Assembly (NCBI RefSeq): GCF_019145205.1
Contig: NZ_JAHSTT010000004.1
Location: 467,407 to 531,406 of the forward strand
DNA: 64,000 bases
Direction of reading: 5' to 3'
Source of the DNA: Pseudomonas khavaziana
GTDB taxonomy: Bacteria > Pseudomonadota > Gammaproteobacteria > Pseudomonadales > Pseudomonadaceae
The notes under the pieces are model-generated. The model saw only the letters and a program-made list of their open reading frames with translations, made no database searches and had not been told where the DNA came from. Below are positions 9,608-18,369 of the stretch, in pieces. The translations under genes were made by a program, and so were the position numbers. How positions within the stretch are numbered: position 1 is the stretch's first letter; each line of letters begins with the position of its first letter.

Positions 9608-10303
9608 CTAGAAAGGGAACAGCGGGCTAAGGAAGAACCGGTCGAACCAGCCCGGCTGACTGGCATCAGCAAACGAACCCGTACCCGAGTAGGTGATGCG
9701 TGCATCGGCAATCCGCGTCGAAGGCACGGTGTTGTCGGTGGAAATATCATCGGCGCGGACCATCCCGGCAATGCGCACCAGCTCATCGCCGGTGTTGAGG
9801 GTCATCCACTTTTCACCGCGTATGGCGATGATGCCGTTGGGCAATACGTCGGCCACGGTCACGGTGATCGAACCGGTCAGGCTGTTGCCCTGCCCTGCCG
9901 CACTCTTGCCATTGGTGGCGCGGTCGCCGCTGTAGCCGGCGTCCAGGCTCAGGTCACCGCCGCCCAAGGGGTTGTTGGTGTTGAGGCCGCCGCCGAACAA
10001 CGAGGTCAGGCCGATGCTGGTCTTGCTGTTCTTGCCGATCTGCGAGTTGGCGTTCTTGCTGGCCTGGGTCTTCTCGTTGAGGGTGATGGTGATGATGTCA
10101 CCGACCCGGAACGCCTTGCGGTCGCTGTACAGGTTCTGTTCGAAACCGGCCTGGTAGATCGAGCCATTATTGGCCGCCGCCGGCAATGGCGTGCGCGGCA
10201 ACACCGGCGCGTAGTACGGGTCATTGGGCTTTGGCGTCGGGGCAACACACCCCGCGAGCACGGCGATCCCACTCAATGCCAAAACGGAAACATAGCGATT
10301 CAT
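9608..10303 (-). CDS. flgH: Flagellar L-ring lipoprotein
   Basis: 231-aa FlgH, the outer-membrane L ring. The lipobox LAGC at residues 16-19 predicts lipidation. The hallmark [21 protein letters not shown] follows, with conserved [22 protein letters not shown] and the C-terminal [13 protein letters not shown]. It lies 52 bases after flgG and its stop abuts the flgI start region. Confidence 0.97.
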   Translation of the reverse strand: MNRYVSVLALSGIAVLAGCVAPTPKPNDPYYAPVLPRTPLPAAANNGSIYQAGFEQNLYSDRKAFRVGDIITITLNEKTQASKNANSQIGKNSKTSIGLTSLFGGGLNTNNPLGGGDLSLDAGYSGDRATNGKSAAGQGNSLTGSITVTVADVLPNGIIAIRGEKWMTLNTGDELVRIAGMVRADDISTDNTVPSTRIADARITYSGTGSFADASQPGWFDRFFLSPLFPF

Positions 10304-10355
10304 GACCCTTACCTCATGGTGTTGCAGGCGCTTCTTGAAAGCGCCCCAGACTGGA

Positions 10356-11141
10356 TTACAGATTCTGCGTAACGAACGAAAGCATCTGGTCGGCGGTGGA
10401 AATCACCTTGGAGTTCATCTCGTAGGCGCGCTGGGTGGTGATCATGTTGACCATCTCCTCAACGGTGCTGACGTTGGAGGTTTCCAGGGTGCTTTGCAGG
10501 GTGGTACCGAAACCGTTCAGGCCAGGGGTGCCGATTTGCGGGGCGCCGCTGGAGGCGGTTTCCAGGAACAGGTTGTTGCCCATCGCCTGCAGGCCGGCCG
10601 GGTTGATGAAGTCAGCGGTTTGCAGGTTGCCGATCACTTGGGACGCCGGGTTGCCAGCGACGGTGATGGACACGGTGCCGTCGTTGCCGACGGTGAAGGT
10701 CTTGGCGTCGGGTGGAACCACGACAGCAGGCTCCAGGGCGAAACCGTTGGCGGTGACGATCTGGCCATTGGAGTCCAGGTGGAAGGTGCCGTCACGGGTG
10801 TAAGAGGTGGTGCCATCCGGTTGCAGCACCTGGAAGAAACCACGGCCGTTGATGGCCATGTCCAGCGGTTGTCCGGTTTGCTGCAGGTTACCGGCGCTGA
10901 AGTTTTTCTGGGTGCCGACGATCTGCACACCGGTACCCAGTTGCAGGCCCGATGGCAATTCGCTGTCCTGGGTCGACTGGGCACCTGGCTGCTTCTTGAT
11001 CTGATAGAGCAGGTCCTGGAACTCGGCGCGATCACGTTTGAAGCCCGTGGTCGAGACGTTCGCCAGGTTGTTGGAAATGGTGGTCAGGTTGGTGTCCTGG
11101 GCGGACAGGCCTGTCTTGGCAACCCATAGAGCCGGAAGCAT
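10356..11141 (-). CDS. flgG: Flagellar distal rod protein
   Basis: 261-aa FlgG, the usual length, starting [20 protein letters not shown] with the rod-protein signature [20 protein letters not shown]. The C-terminal [20 protein letters not shown] is the second conserved rod/hook motif. It is coded behind flgF with a 57-base gap. Confidence 0.98.
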   Translation of the reverse strand: MLPALWVAKTGLSAQDTNLTTISNNLANVSTTGFKRDRAEFQDLLYQIKKQPGAQSTQDSELPSGLQLGTGVQIVGTQKNFSAGNLQQTGQPLDMAINGRGFFQVLQPDGTTSYTRDGTFHLDSNGQIVTANGFALEPAVVVPPDAKTFTVGNDGTVSITVAGNPASQVIGNLQTADFINPAGLQAMGNNLFLETASSGAPQIGTPGLNGFGTTLQSTLETSNVSTVEEMVNMITTQRAYEMNSKVISTADQMLSFVTQNL

Positions 11142-11198
11142 GCTGTTCTCCTTCGTGCGCCTGTTTGTTGGCGCCGTGCGACTAAATTAGTTAGGGAC

Positions 11199-11939
11199 TT
11201 AGCTCATCTGCATGACGCGAGTCATGGCCTGGTCGTCTTCTTTAGCGCTGTTCATCATCTTGATGTGCAGCTCGAACTGCTTGGAAAGCGCCAGCACCGC
11301 GGTCATTTCCTCTACCGCGTTGACGTTGCTCGCCTGCAGGAAGCCCGAGGTCAGGGTGACGTTCGCGTCGGCTTGGGCCGGCTGGCCATCCTTGGTGTGG
11401 ATGGTGCCGTCCAGGCCCTTGGTCATGTTCTTGAGGTCGGGCTGGACCAGCTTGATGCGGTCCACTTCCGCCATCACCCGTGGGCCTTCGCCCATGGCGC
11501 GAATACTGATGGTGCCGTCTGCACCCACTTCGATTTTTTGCTGGGGTGGCACGGCAATCGGGCCGCCGTTGCCCATGATCGGCATACCGTTGCCGGCACG
11601 CAGCACGCCCAGGGCATCCACATTCATGCTGGCGCTGCGCACGTAGGCTTCGCCGCCATCCGGGGTTTGCACGGCCATCCAACCGTCGCCGCTGACGGCT
11701 ACATCCAGGTCACGACCGGTTTCGATCATCGCTCCCGGGGAGAAATCAGTGGCCGGCCGCTCGGTCATGGCAAATGCCCGCGCCGGAAAGCTGTCACCGA
11801 ACACCGGCATCGAACGCGCCTGCTCCAGGTCACGCTGGAAGCCGTTGGTGGAAATGTTCGCCAGATTGTTGGCATGGGCCTTCTGCGCCAGTGCGTTCTG
11901 GCTGGCGCCGGTCATTGCCACATAAAGGTATTTGTCCAC
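11199..11939 (-). CDS. flgF: Flagellar proximal rod protein
   Basis: 246-aa FlgF. It starts with GTG (protein MDKYLYVAMTGASQNALAQK), with GAGG seven bases upstream. It carries the rod motif ANNLANISTNGFQRDLEQAR and the C-terminal EEMTAVLALSKQFELHIKMM. It is the first gene of the flgF-L operon and lies directly downstream of a sigma-54-type promoter. Confidence 0.96.
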   Translation of the reverse strand: MDKYLYVAMTGASQNALAQKAHANNLANISTNGFQRDLEQARSMPVFGDSFPARAFAMTERPATDFSPGAMIETGRDLDVAVSGDGWMAVQTPDGGEAYVRSASMNVDALGVLRAGNGMPIMGNGGPIAVPPQQKIEVGADGTISIRAMGEGPRVMAEVDRIKLVQPDLKNMTKGLDGTIHTKDGQPAQADANVTLTSGFLQASNVNAVEEMTAVLALSKQFELHIKMMNSAKEDDQAMTRVMQMS

Positions 11940-11995
11940 GCTCTATCCTCTTTCTGACGGACGCTTGCCGCCCACCGCTGTACTGATGAGGCTTA

Positions 11996-12011
11996 AGCAA
12001 TTTGCGAACCA
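11996..12011 (-). promoter_or_regulatory. Sigma-54 (RpoN) promoter of the flgF-L operon
   Basis: On the minus strand the sequence reads TGGTTCGCAAATTGCT. It keeps the invariant GG and GC ten bases apart and matches the consensus TGGCACG-N4-TTGCW except at CAC. It lies 57 bases upstream of the flgF GTG. RpoN control of flgF-L is expected from the Pseudomonas flagellar hierarchy. Confidence 0.75.
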
Positions 12012-12154
12012 ACTTTTAAAAAGAGGCTGAAGTCCAGGCGCGGCGGGGGTTTGCGGCGGAGCAGGATGATTTGAGGCTTGAGAGCGAGTCGAAAAAACGG
12101 CGGACTACTGCCGCCTGCGGCAATCACCGACCTGGAAAACGACGAAGATCAAAT

Positions 12155-12240
12155 GTGGGAGGGGCTTGCTCCCGATGGCGGTGTATCAGCCAGCTCACCT
12201 GTAGCTGACACACCGCCATCGGGAGCAAGCCCCCTCCCAC
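12155..12240. repeat. REP pair (GTGGGAG family) between flgF and phhR
   Basis: Two inverted copies of the GTGGGAG...GCTTGCTCCCGATGGCGG palindrome, separated by a short loop containing TCAGC..AGCTGA. The pair occupies the part of the flgF-phhR gap nearest the phhR stop and may work as its terminator. Nothing else is seen in this 327-bp gap apart from the sigma-54 promoter. Confidence 0.85.
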
Positions 12241-12266
12241 ATTTTTGACCGCGTAGTGTCAGCGAA

Positions 12267-13829
12267 TTATTTGTCGGCCTTGAGAATTTCGTAGTCGCGC
12301 AGCTTATTGGCGATGGTGGTGTGCGACACGCCCAAGCGTTTGCCAAGCTGCCGACTGCTGGAATGTTCGGCATAAAGGCTTTCCAGCACGGCCTTCTCGA
12401 ACCGTCCAACAATCTCCTCCAACCCGCCCTCCAGGGAAAAATCCCCAAGGGGCTGGCGCACCCCGTAGTCCGGTAAGCGAATATGCTCGGCCTTGACCAC
12501 CCCACCGTCGCACAGCGACACGGCCTGGAACAGTACGTTTTCCAGCTGTCTTACGTTGCCCGGCCAGTGGTAGTGACTCAAGCGATCCATCGCCGCGGGC
12601 GCAAGCTTGGGCAAAGGGCAGCCAATCTGTCGGCTGGCCTGGTCGAGGAAGTGCTCAACCAGTGGCACCAGGCCGTCGAGGCATTCGCGCAACGGCGGGA
12701 TATGCAACGACAGCACATTGAGCCGATGATAAAGATCCTGGCGAAACTCACCTCGGGCGCAGAGTTCCGACAAGTCCACCTGAGTGGCGCAGATCACCCG
12801 CACATCCAGGTAGACCTCTTCGTCACTTCCGACCCGACGAAAGCAGCCGTCCTGCAGAAATCGCAGCAGTTTGACCTGCAAACGCGCGCTCATTTCCCCC
12901 ACTCCATCGAGGAACAAGGTGCCGCCCGCAGTCAGCTCCAGCAGGCCGAGTTTGCCTTCGGCCCGCGCGCCTTCAAAAGCCCCGGGGCCGTAGCCGAACA
13001 GTTCGGTCTCGGCCATCGACTCGGGCAACCCTGCGCAGTTGAGCGCCATCAGCGGTGATTGCCCACGGGGACTGGCCAAGTGGCAGGCACGGGCCAGCAA
13101 CTCTTTACCGGTGCCGGTTTCACCTTCTATTAATAGAGGCGCGTCCAGCGGCGCCATGCGCCGCGCTTCGCGGACCACCGCGGCCATGATCTTGGAGCTT
13201 TGGAAGATACTGTCGAAACCACGCAGCTCCTGCTTGCGCACGTTATAGATACGCTCACCGACGCGGTCGGCGCGATGCAAGGTGAGCACAGCGCCAGCCA
13301 TGGCTTCGCTGTCATCGTGTTCGGAGGATTGCAGCGGCGCGATATCCGCCAGGAACACGTCCCCCTTGACCTTGACCCGCAGGCCATTGATGCGCGACTT
13401 GCTGGCGCGCACCAACTCCGGCAAGTCGAAGTCCTCGGCGTAGCGCGACAGCGGAATGCCTGGCACTTCGTCCACCCGCACCCCGAGCAACTGCGCCGCC
13501 GCGCGGTTGGCGGCCACGATGGAGCCGCCCATATCGATGGACAGCACCGGAAACTCCAGGGCGCCGAGCAGCGCATTGAGTTCCATATGCCGCCGCTCGC
13601 TGGGCATCAGCCCCACTCGCTTGACGCCGAACACGCCGCCAATCGCTTCGAACTGCGGGCGTAGTGCCTGGAACTGCATGTTCACCAGGTTCGGGCAAAA
13701 CAGGTAGATGGCATTGCCATGCTCCCCCCCGACCTCGCCCTTGGCGACGTTGACGCCGTACTCCACCAGCAGGTTGAGGATGTCCCGCAGGATGCCGATG
13801 CGGTTCTGGCAATGCACTTTGATACGCAT
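12267..13829 (-). CDS. phhR: PhhR/TyrR-type regulator of aromatic amino acid catabolism
   Basis: 520-aa TyrR-family regulator, divergent from phhABC. Order: N-terminal ACT domain (MRIKVHCQNRIGILRDILNL), PAS domain (about 80-150), AAA+ domain with Walker A GETGTGKE, and a C-terminal Fis-type helix-turn-helix (GKRLGVSHTTIANKLRDYEI). I chose ATG 13829 because the ACT domain starts there; the frame stays open 33 codons further upstream without family similarity. The loop that contacts sigma-54 in true enhancer-binding proteins (GAFTGA) reads GAFEGA, as expected for TyrR-like proteins working with sigma-70. Phe and Tyr are the known effectors of the family. Confidence 0.92.
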   Translation of the reverse strand: MRIKVHCQNRIGILRDILNLLVEYGVNVAKGEVGGEHGNAIYLFCPNLVNMQFQALRPQFEAIGGVFGVKRVGLMPSERRHMELNALLGALEFPVLSIDMGGSIVAANRAAAQLLGVRVDEVPGIPLSRYAEDFDLPELVRASKSRINGLRVKVKGDVFLADIAPLQSSEHDDSEAMAGAVLTLHRADRVGERIYNVRKQELRGFDSIFQSSKIMAAVVREARRMAPLDAPLLIEGETGTGKELLARACHLASPRGQSPLMALNCAGLPESMAETELFGYGPGAFEGARAEGKLGLLELTAGGTLFLDGVGEMSARLQVKLLRFLQDGCFRRVGSDEEVYLDVRVICATQVDLSELCARGEFRQDLYHRLNVLSLHIPPLRECLDGLVPLVEHFLDQASRQIGCPLPKLAPAAMDRLSHYHWPGNVRQLENVLFQAVSLCDGGVVKAEHIRLPDYGVRQPLGDFSLEGGLEEIVGRFEKAVLESLYAEHSSSRQLGKRLGVSHTTIANKLRDYEILKADK

Positions 13830-13949
13830 GAAAAGGCTCGAAAGGTAGGTAGGCGCCGCGTCTTTTTGCCGCCGGGCGCAGATAGTCGTCAAGATTATGT
13901 GACAGAGCGTAGGAGTTTCCCAGCCCATAGCGCGGATAAGTCATCCATC

Positions 13950-13967
13950 CGTAACGAATACTTTACG
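13950..13967 (+). promoter_or_regulatory. Candidate PhhR/TyrR box upstream of phhA
   Basis: CGTAAC-N6-TTTACG agrees with the TyrR/PhhR consensus TGTAAA-N6-TTTACA at 9 of 12 positions and is itself a near-perfect dyad. It lies between the divergent phhR and phhA genes, 118 bases before the phhA ATG. A second TTTAC...GTAA dyad overlaps its right side. Confidence 0.45.
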
Positions 13968-14085
13968 AAAAACTGTAATTTTTCCTACATACCCAGGGGC
14001 AATGTAGATGGAATCCTGCGCTCACCGGGTTATCAATAGTGCATCGCAGGACATAACAAGAACGAATGCCTAGCAGGAGAGCCGT

Positions 14086-14877
14086 ATGAAGCAGACGCAC
14101 TACGTGGCCCGCGAGCCCGATGCGCAAGGTTTTATCCACTACCCGCCGGAAGAACACGCGGTGTGGAATACCCTGATCACTCGTCAACTCAAGGTGATCG
14201 AGGGTCGCGCCTGCCAGGAATACCTGGACGGCATCGACAAGCTCGGCCTGCCCCTGGATCGCATCCCCCAGTTGGGCGAAATCAACAAGGTGCTGGCCGA
14301 AACCACCGGCTGGCAAGTGGCCCGCGTGCCGGCGCTGATTCCCTTCCAGACTTTTTTTGAATTGCTTGCCAGCAAGCAGTTTCCGGTGGCGACGTTCATT
14401 CGCACCCGCGACGAATTGGACTACCTGCAAGAGCCGGACATTTTCCACGAGATCTTTGGGCACTGCCCTTTGCTGACCAACCCCTGGTTCGCCGAATTCA
14501 CCCACACCTACGGCAAGCTCGGCCTGGCGGCGACCAAGGAGCAACGGGTTTACCTGGCGCGCCTGTACTGGATGACCATCGAGTTCGGCCTGGTGGATAC
14601 GCCCCAAGGGCGGCGCATCTACGGTGGCGGCATTCTGTCGTCGCCTAAAGAAAGCGTGTATTGCCTGTCGGACGAGCCCGAGCATCAAGCCTTCGACCCG
14701 CTGGAAGCGATGCGCACGCCGTATCGTATCGACATCCTGCAACCGCTGTATTTCGTATTGCCCGAACTCAAGCGCCTGTTCGACGTGGCGCAGGAAGACA
14801 TCATGGGCATGGTCGAGCGCGGCATGGAATTAGGGCTGCACGCCCCGAAATTCCCGCCGAAACCAAAAGCCGCGTGA
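14086..14877 (+). CDS. phhA: Phenylalanine 4-monooxygenase
   Basis: 263-aa tetrahydropterin-dependent aromatic amino acid hydroxylase converting Phe to Tyr. The iron ligands are His121 and His126 (IFHEIFGHCPLL) and Glu166 (YWMTIEFGL), the same numbering as in other bacterial PhhA. The start has AGGAG eight bases upstream. It is the first gene of phhABC, followed 98 bases later by the pterin-recycling gene. Confidence 0.97.
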   Translation: MKQTHYVAREPDAQGFIHYPPEEHAVWNTLITRQLKVIEGRACQEYLDGIDKLGLPLDRIPQLGEINKVLAETTGWQVARVPALIPFQTFFELLASKQFPVATFIRTRDELDYLQEPDIFHEIFGHCPLLTNPWFAEFTHTYGKLGLAATKEQRVYLARLYWMTIEFGLVDTPQGRRIYGGGILSSPKESVYCLSDEPEHQAFDPLEAMRTPYRIDILQPLYFVLPELKRLFDVAQEDIMGMVERGMELGLHAPKFPPKPKAA

Positions 14878-14975
14878 ACCTCAGGTTTTAACGCCAGGTG
14901 AGTCTGTTCCCTGGCCCCGCGTTGCTTTAGGGTAACGCCACTGACCTTCAAACATTCGAATTCAGGACACCTCCC

Positions 14976-15332
14976 ATGACCACCTTGAACCAAGCCCACT
15001 GCGAAGCCTGCCGCGCCGATGCCCCGCAAGTCAGCGATGAAGAACTGCCGGTGCTGCTCAAGCAGATCCCCGACTGGAACATCGAAGTGCGCGACGGCGT
15101 CATGCAGTTGGAAAAGGTTTTCCTGTTCAAGAACTTCAAATTCGCCCTGGCCTTCACCAACGCCATGGGTGAAATCTCCGAGGCCGAAGGCCATCACCCT
15201 GGCCTGCTCACCGAATGGGGCAAAGTCACCGTGACCTGGTGGAGCCACTCCATCAAGGGCCTGCACCGCAACGACTTCATCATGGCCGCGCGCACCGACG
15301 AAGTGGCCAAAGCTGCCGAGGGCCGCAAGTAA
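14976..15332 (+). CDS. phhB: Pterin-4a-carbinolamine dehydratase
   Basis: 118-aa PCD/DCoH protein that dehydrates the 4a-hydroxypterin made by PhhA so that the cofactor can be recycled. The active-site EGHHPG and [13 protein letters not shown] motifs are present. Its TAA overlaps the ATG of the next gene (TAATG), indicating translational coupling. Confidence 0.97.
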   Translation: MTTLNQAHCEACRADAPQVSDEELPVLLKQIPDWNIEVRDGVMQLEKVFLFKNFKFALAFTNAMGEISEAEGHHPGLLTEWGKVTVTWWSHSIKGLHRNDFIMAARTDEVAKAAEGRK

Positions 15333-16525
15333 TGCATTTCGATGCCATTGGCCGCGTGCCCGGCGACCCGATCCTCGGGCTGATGGACCTGTATGCCCAG
15401 GACGCCAACCCGAACAAATTCGACCTGGGCGTGGGCGTGTATAAGGACGACCAGGGCCTGACGCCGATTCCCCGCTCGGTCAAGCTTGCGGAGCAGCGCT
15501 TGGTCGATACCCAGGTGACCAAGACCTACATCGGCGGCCATGGCGACGCAGCTTTTGGCCCCCTGATCAGCGAGCTGGTGCTCGGTGCCGATTCGGCCTT
15601 GCTTCGCGAACGCCGTGCCGGCGCCACCCAAACCCCGGGCGGCACCGGAGCCCTGCGTTTGAGCGCCGATTTTATCGCCCAGAGCCTGCCTGGCCGCGGC
15701 GTGTGGCTGAGCAACCCGACCTGGCCGATCCACGAAACCATCTTCGCCAAGGCTGGCCTCAAGGTCAGTCATTACCCTTACGTTGGCAGTGACAACCGCC
15801 TGGATGTGGCGGCGATGCTGGCAACCCTGGAGACGGTGCCCGAGGGCGATGTGGTGCTACTGCACGCCTGCTGTCACAACCCGACCGGCTTCGACCTGTC
15901 ACAGGATGACTGGCGCCAGGTGTTGCAGATCGTGCGCGAACGCCAGTTGCTGCCGCTGATCGACTTTGCCTACCAGGGCTTTGGCGATGGCCTGGAGCAG
16001 GACGCCTGGGCAGTGCGGTTGTTCGCAGCTGAACTGCCGGAAGTGCTGGTCACCAGTTCCTGCTCGAAGAATTTTGGTTTGTATCGTGATCGTGTGGGCG
16101 CGTTGATCGTATGTGCAGCGGATGCGGAAAAACTCATCGATGTGCGCAGCCAACTGGCGAATATCGCCCGTAACCTGTGGTCGACACCGCCGGATCACGG
16201 CGCCGCCGTGGTGGCGACCATCCTCGGTGATACCGAGCTGAAAAAACTCTGGAGCGAGGAAGTCGAGGCCATGCGTTCGCGGATCGCGCACTTGCGTTCC
16301 GGGTTGGTGGAAGCCTTGGCGCCCCATGGCTTGGCCGAGAAGTTTGCCCATATCGGCGCACAACGCGGGATGTTTTCCTATACCGGTTTGAGTGCCGATC
16401 AAGTCAAGCAACTGCGCGAGAAGCACAGCGTGTATATGGTCAGTTCAGGCCGGGCCAACGTGGCCGGGGTGGATGCGACACGTTTGACAGTGCTGGCCCA
16501 AGCTATCGCCGACGTTTCCAACTGA
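15332..16525 (+). CDS. phhC: Aromatic amino acid aminotransferase
   Basis: 397-aa class I PLP aminotransferase of the TyrB/AspC type, which transaminates Tyr (and Phe) to the keto acid. It starts [19 protein letters not shown]. It shows the NPTGFD motif and the Schiff-base Lys in SSCSKNFGLYRDRVG. The start is fixed by overlap with the phhB stop, and position completes the phh operon. Confidence 0.93.
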   Translation: MHFDAIGRVPGDPILGLMDLYAQDANPNKFDLGVGVYKDDQGLTPIPRSVKLAEQRLVDTQVTKTYIGGHGDAAFGPLISELVLGADSALLRERRAGATQTPGGTGALRLSADFIAQSLPGRGVWLSNPTWPIHETIFAKAGLKVSHYPYVGSDNRLDVAAMLATLETVPEGDVVLLHACCHNPTGFDLSQDDWRQVLQIVRERQLLPLIDFAYQGFGDGLEQDAWAVRLFAAELPEVLVTSSCSKNFGLYRDRVGALIVCAADAEKLIDVRSQLANIARNLWSTPPDHGAAVVATILGDTELKKLWSEEVEAMRSRIAHLRSGLVEALAPHGLAEKFAHIGAQRGMFSYTGLSADQVKQLREKHSVYMVSSGRANVAGVDATRLTVLAQAIADVSN

Positions 16526-16542
16526 AAACCCCGGGACCCAAT

Positions 16543-16618
16543 GTGGGAGGGGGCTTGCCCCCGATGGCGGTGGGTCAGCTAGAAATAAGCTGACTGACCC
16601 AACGTTATCGGGAGCAAG
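16543..16618. repeat. REP pair with truncated right arm after phhC
   Basis: A GTGGGAG-family left arm is followed by a loop and a right arm that reads as far as ATCGGGAGCAAG. There the expected CCCCCTCCCAC is missing and structured-repeat copy 1 begins. The REP was therefore cut by a rearrangement at the edge of that repeat. Confidence 0.75.
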
Positions 16619-16885
16619 ATCCGTTGCTTAGGTAACGGCCACTATAGGTTCCGCCCTTACGGCGGCTCACTTTGCAAAAGCGGCAAAGTAAGCAAAACGC
16701 TCTTGCCCCACCACTCGGCACCTCGCCTAGGCTCGGTGTGCCCGTAATCCGCCATGGATTTGGGGGGCCGCCGCAACGCGCCATCCATGGCGCGGGGCGG
16801 CTAAACCGGCATCCCTGCCGGTTTACCCCCCAAATCCCTGTCGAATTCCGGCCAGCGTGGTTTAACGGGGCGCCTGAGATCAAAA
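16619..16885 (-). repeat. Structured interspersed repeat, copy 1 (reverse orientation)
   Basis: Related to 17091-17294, 41531-41796 and 42055-42324. Read on the minus strand it contains, in order, the block CGCCCCGTTAAACCACGCTG, an outer stem (16756-16767 with 16826-16837) enclosing two hairpins (16802-16825 and 16778-16793), the CACCTCGCC block, then two small hairpins. The stem sequences differ from the other copies but still pair. The open frames crossing it are low-complexity artefacts of the palindromes. Confidence 0.8.
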
Positions 16886-16940
16886 ACACAGCGAGGCGGC
16901 CTTATAGCCGACCTGATCGTTGAAGTGTGCGCGTACCCCT

Positions 16941-17039
16941 GTGGGAGCGGGCTTGCCCGCGAAGGTCGTTAACGATGACGCGGGAAACCAGAAAGAACGC
17001 GGCGTTCTCAGGTTTTTCGCGAGCAAGCTCGCTCCTACA
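16941..17039. repeat. Hybrid REP pair
   Basis: The left arm begins GTGGGAGCGGGCTTGCCCGC and the right arm is of the GTAGGAG type (GCGAGCAAGCTCGCTCCTAC), so two subtypes are paired. It sits between copies 1 and 2 of the structured repeat, and its right half is the same sequence that precedes copies 3 and 4. Confidence 0.8.
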
Positions 17040-17040
17040 G

Positions 17041-17294
17041 AAAAGCACAAGCGCCGCCGGCGTATCTGCGATGCGCAGCGAGTCGCTCTTGATCTTAGGC
17101 GCCCCGTTAAACCACGCTGGCCGAACGCAGGCTTGAAGCCGGAGTGAGGGCACACCGAGCCTAGGCGAGGTGCCGAGTGGTGGGGCAAGAGCGTTTTGCT
17201 TACTTTTGCCTGGGCCGGCATTCCGGCCTTTCAAAAGTGAGCCGCTGTAAAAGCGGAACCATAAGTGGCCGTTGCCCAAATAACGGATATGTAC
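17041..17294 (+). repeat. Structured interspersed repeat, copy 2 (deletion derivative)
   Basis: The core is 17091-17294, with a 50-base left extension shared with copies 3 and 4. The two-hairpin cassette is missing: AAGCCG, which flanks the cassette in copies 3 and 4, occurs once, so the cassette was probably lost between short direct repeats. Hairpin C is enlarged by a GGCCGG/CCGGCC insert. With copy 1 it forms a large inverted repeat over 16619-17294. The remaining 128 bases to the next gene show nothing recognisable. Confidence 0.8.
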
Positions 17295-17422
17295 CCAGGA
17301 CGAAAACCAACATCCTGCTCGGCTGTCAGGCTGCCACGGGAACAAGCTCCCTAGTTTGCGGCGCGACAGCGTCACATCAAAGAGGTGGTGGCGGCTCCCA
17401 CATTTTTACCGAGGCGAGGCTT

Positions 17423-18232
17423 TTAGCCAGTGACCATTTCAGCCTTGAGCTGCGCCTCCCTGGCCTGGGCATCCGCCAACCGATACAACTCGATATGCCC
17501 ATCCCAGTGCTCGATCAACGCCGTGCATGACTCCACCCAATCTCCGCAATTGAGGTAATCCACCTCCCCCACCTTGCGAATCTCGGCATGGTGGATATGC
17601 CCGCACACCACGCCATGCAGTTCACGCTTGGTGACTTCGCGGGCAATCGCTTCTTCGAAATCACTGATGAAGCTTACGGCGGTTTTCACCTTGTGCTTCA
17701 AGTAGGCCGACAACGACCAGTACCCGTAGCCATAGCGCGCACGCCAATGATTGAGCCATCGGTTCAGCGTGAGGGTGAATTCATACGCGGAGTCACCAAG
17801 GAACGCCAGCCAGCGGTGATAACGGGTGATCACATCGAACTGATCGCCATGGATCACCAACAGGTGCCGACCATCGGCGGTCACATGCACCGCCTCGTCC
17901 ACCAACTGGATATTGCCCAGGATCAGCTTGGAGTAACGCCTTAAAAACTCATCATGGTTGCCAGTGACGTAGATCACCTCGGTGCCGCGCTTGGCCATGG
18001 TCAGCAGGCGACGGATCACATTGGTGTGAGCCTGGGGCCAATACATGCCGCCGCGCATTTTCCAACCGTCGATAATGTCGCCCACCAGGTAGACCTTGTC
18101 GGCGTGGTAGCCCTTGAGAAACTGTGACAGGTGTTCGGCCTGGCAATCCCGGGTACCCAGATGCACGTCGGAAATCCATAGGGTTCGCACCCGTTGCTTG
18201 CGGCTGGGCTTGGTGAACTCGGCATGGGTCAT
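17423..18232 (-). CDS. LpxH-like UDP-2,3-diacylglucosamine diphosphatase family phosphoesterase
   Basis: 269-aa calcineurin-like metallophosphoesterase. Metal-binding motifs are in order: SDVHLGT, GDIIDGW, TGNHDEF, HGDQFD and GHIHHAEIR. The layout resembles LpxH, which cleaves UDP-diacylglucosamine to lipid X at the inner membrane. It is longer than E. coli LpxH (about 240 aa) and probably a paralog, so the substrate is uncertain. ATG 18232 is preferred over 18238 because GAGGG is correctly spaced only for the former. Confidence 0.8.
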   Translation of the reverse strand: MTHAEFTKPSRKQRVRTLWISDVHLGTRDCQAEHLSQFLKGYHADKVYLVGDIIDGWKMRGGMYWPQAHTNVIRRLLTMAKRGTEVIYVTGNHDEFLRRYSKLILGNIQLVDEAVHVTADGRHLLVIHGDQFDVITRYHRWLAFLGDSAYEFTLTLNRWLNHWRARYGYGYWSLSAYLKHKVKTAVSFISDFEEAIAREVTKRELHGVVCGHIHHAEIRKVGEVDYLNCGDWVESCTALIEHWDGHIELYRLADAQAREAQLKAEMVTG

Positions 18233-18369
18233 GGGCATCCCTCGACGCTGTTTTCGCGAGCTTGCGCCTTGGCGATTAATAGCCCATGACAGCTGTGCGT
18301 CAATCTCATGACAGCGCTCGATGCCCGCAAAGCGTTGTAGACTGGCGCCTTGCCGCCCTGGAGACCGCG

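Noticed and set aside
14010..14050. Sigma-54 promoter for phhA (GGGTTATCAATAGTGC)
   Set aside because: GG and GC are 11 bases apart instead of 10 and the surrounding consensus is absent.
16602..17530. Several overlapping open frames of 60-160 codons between phhC and the LpxH-like gene
   Set aside because: All consist of REP and structured-repeat sequence; they lack ribosome sites, and their translations occur again in other frames at the cob repeats.
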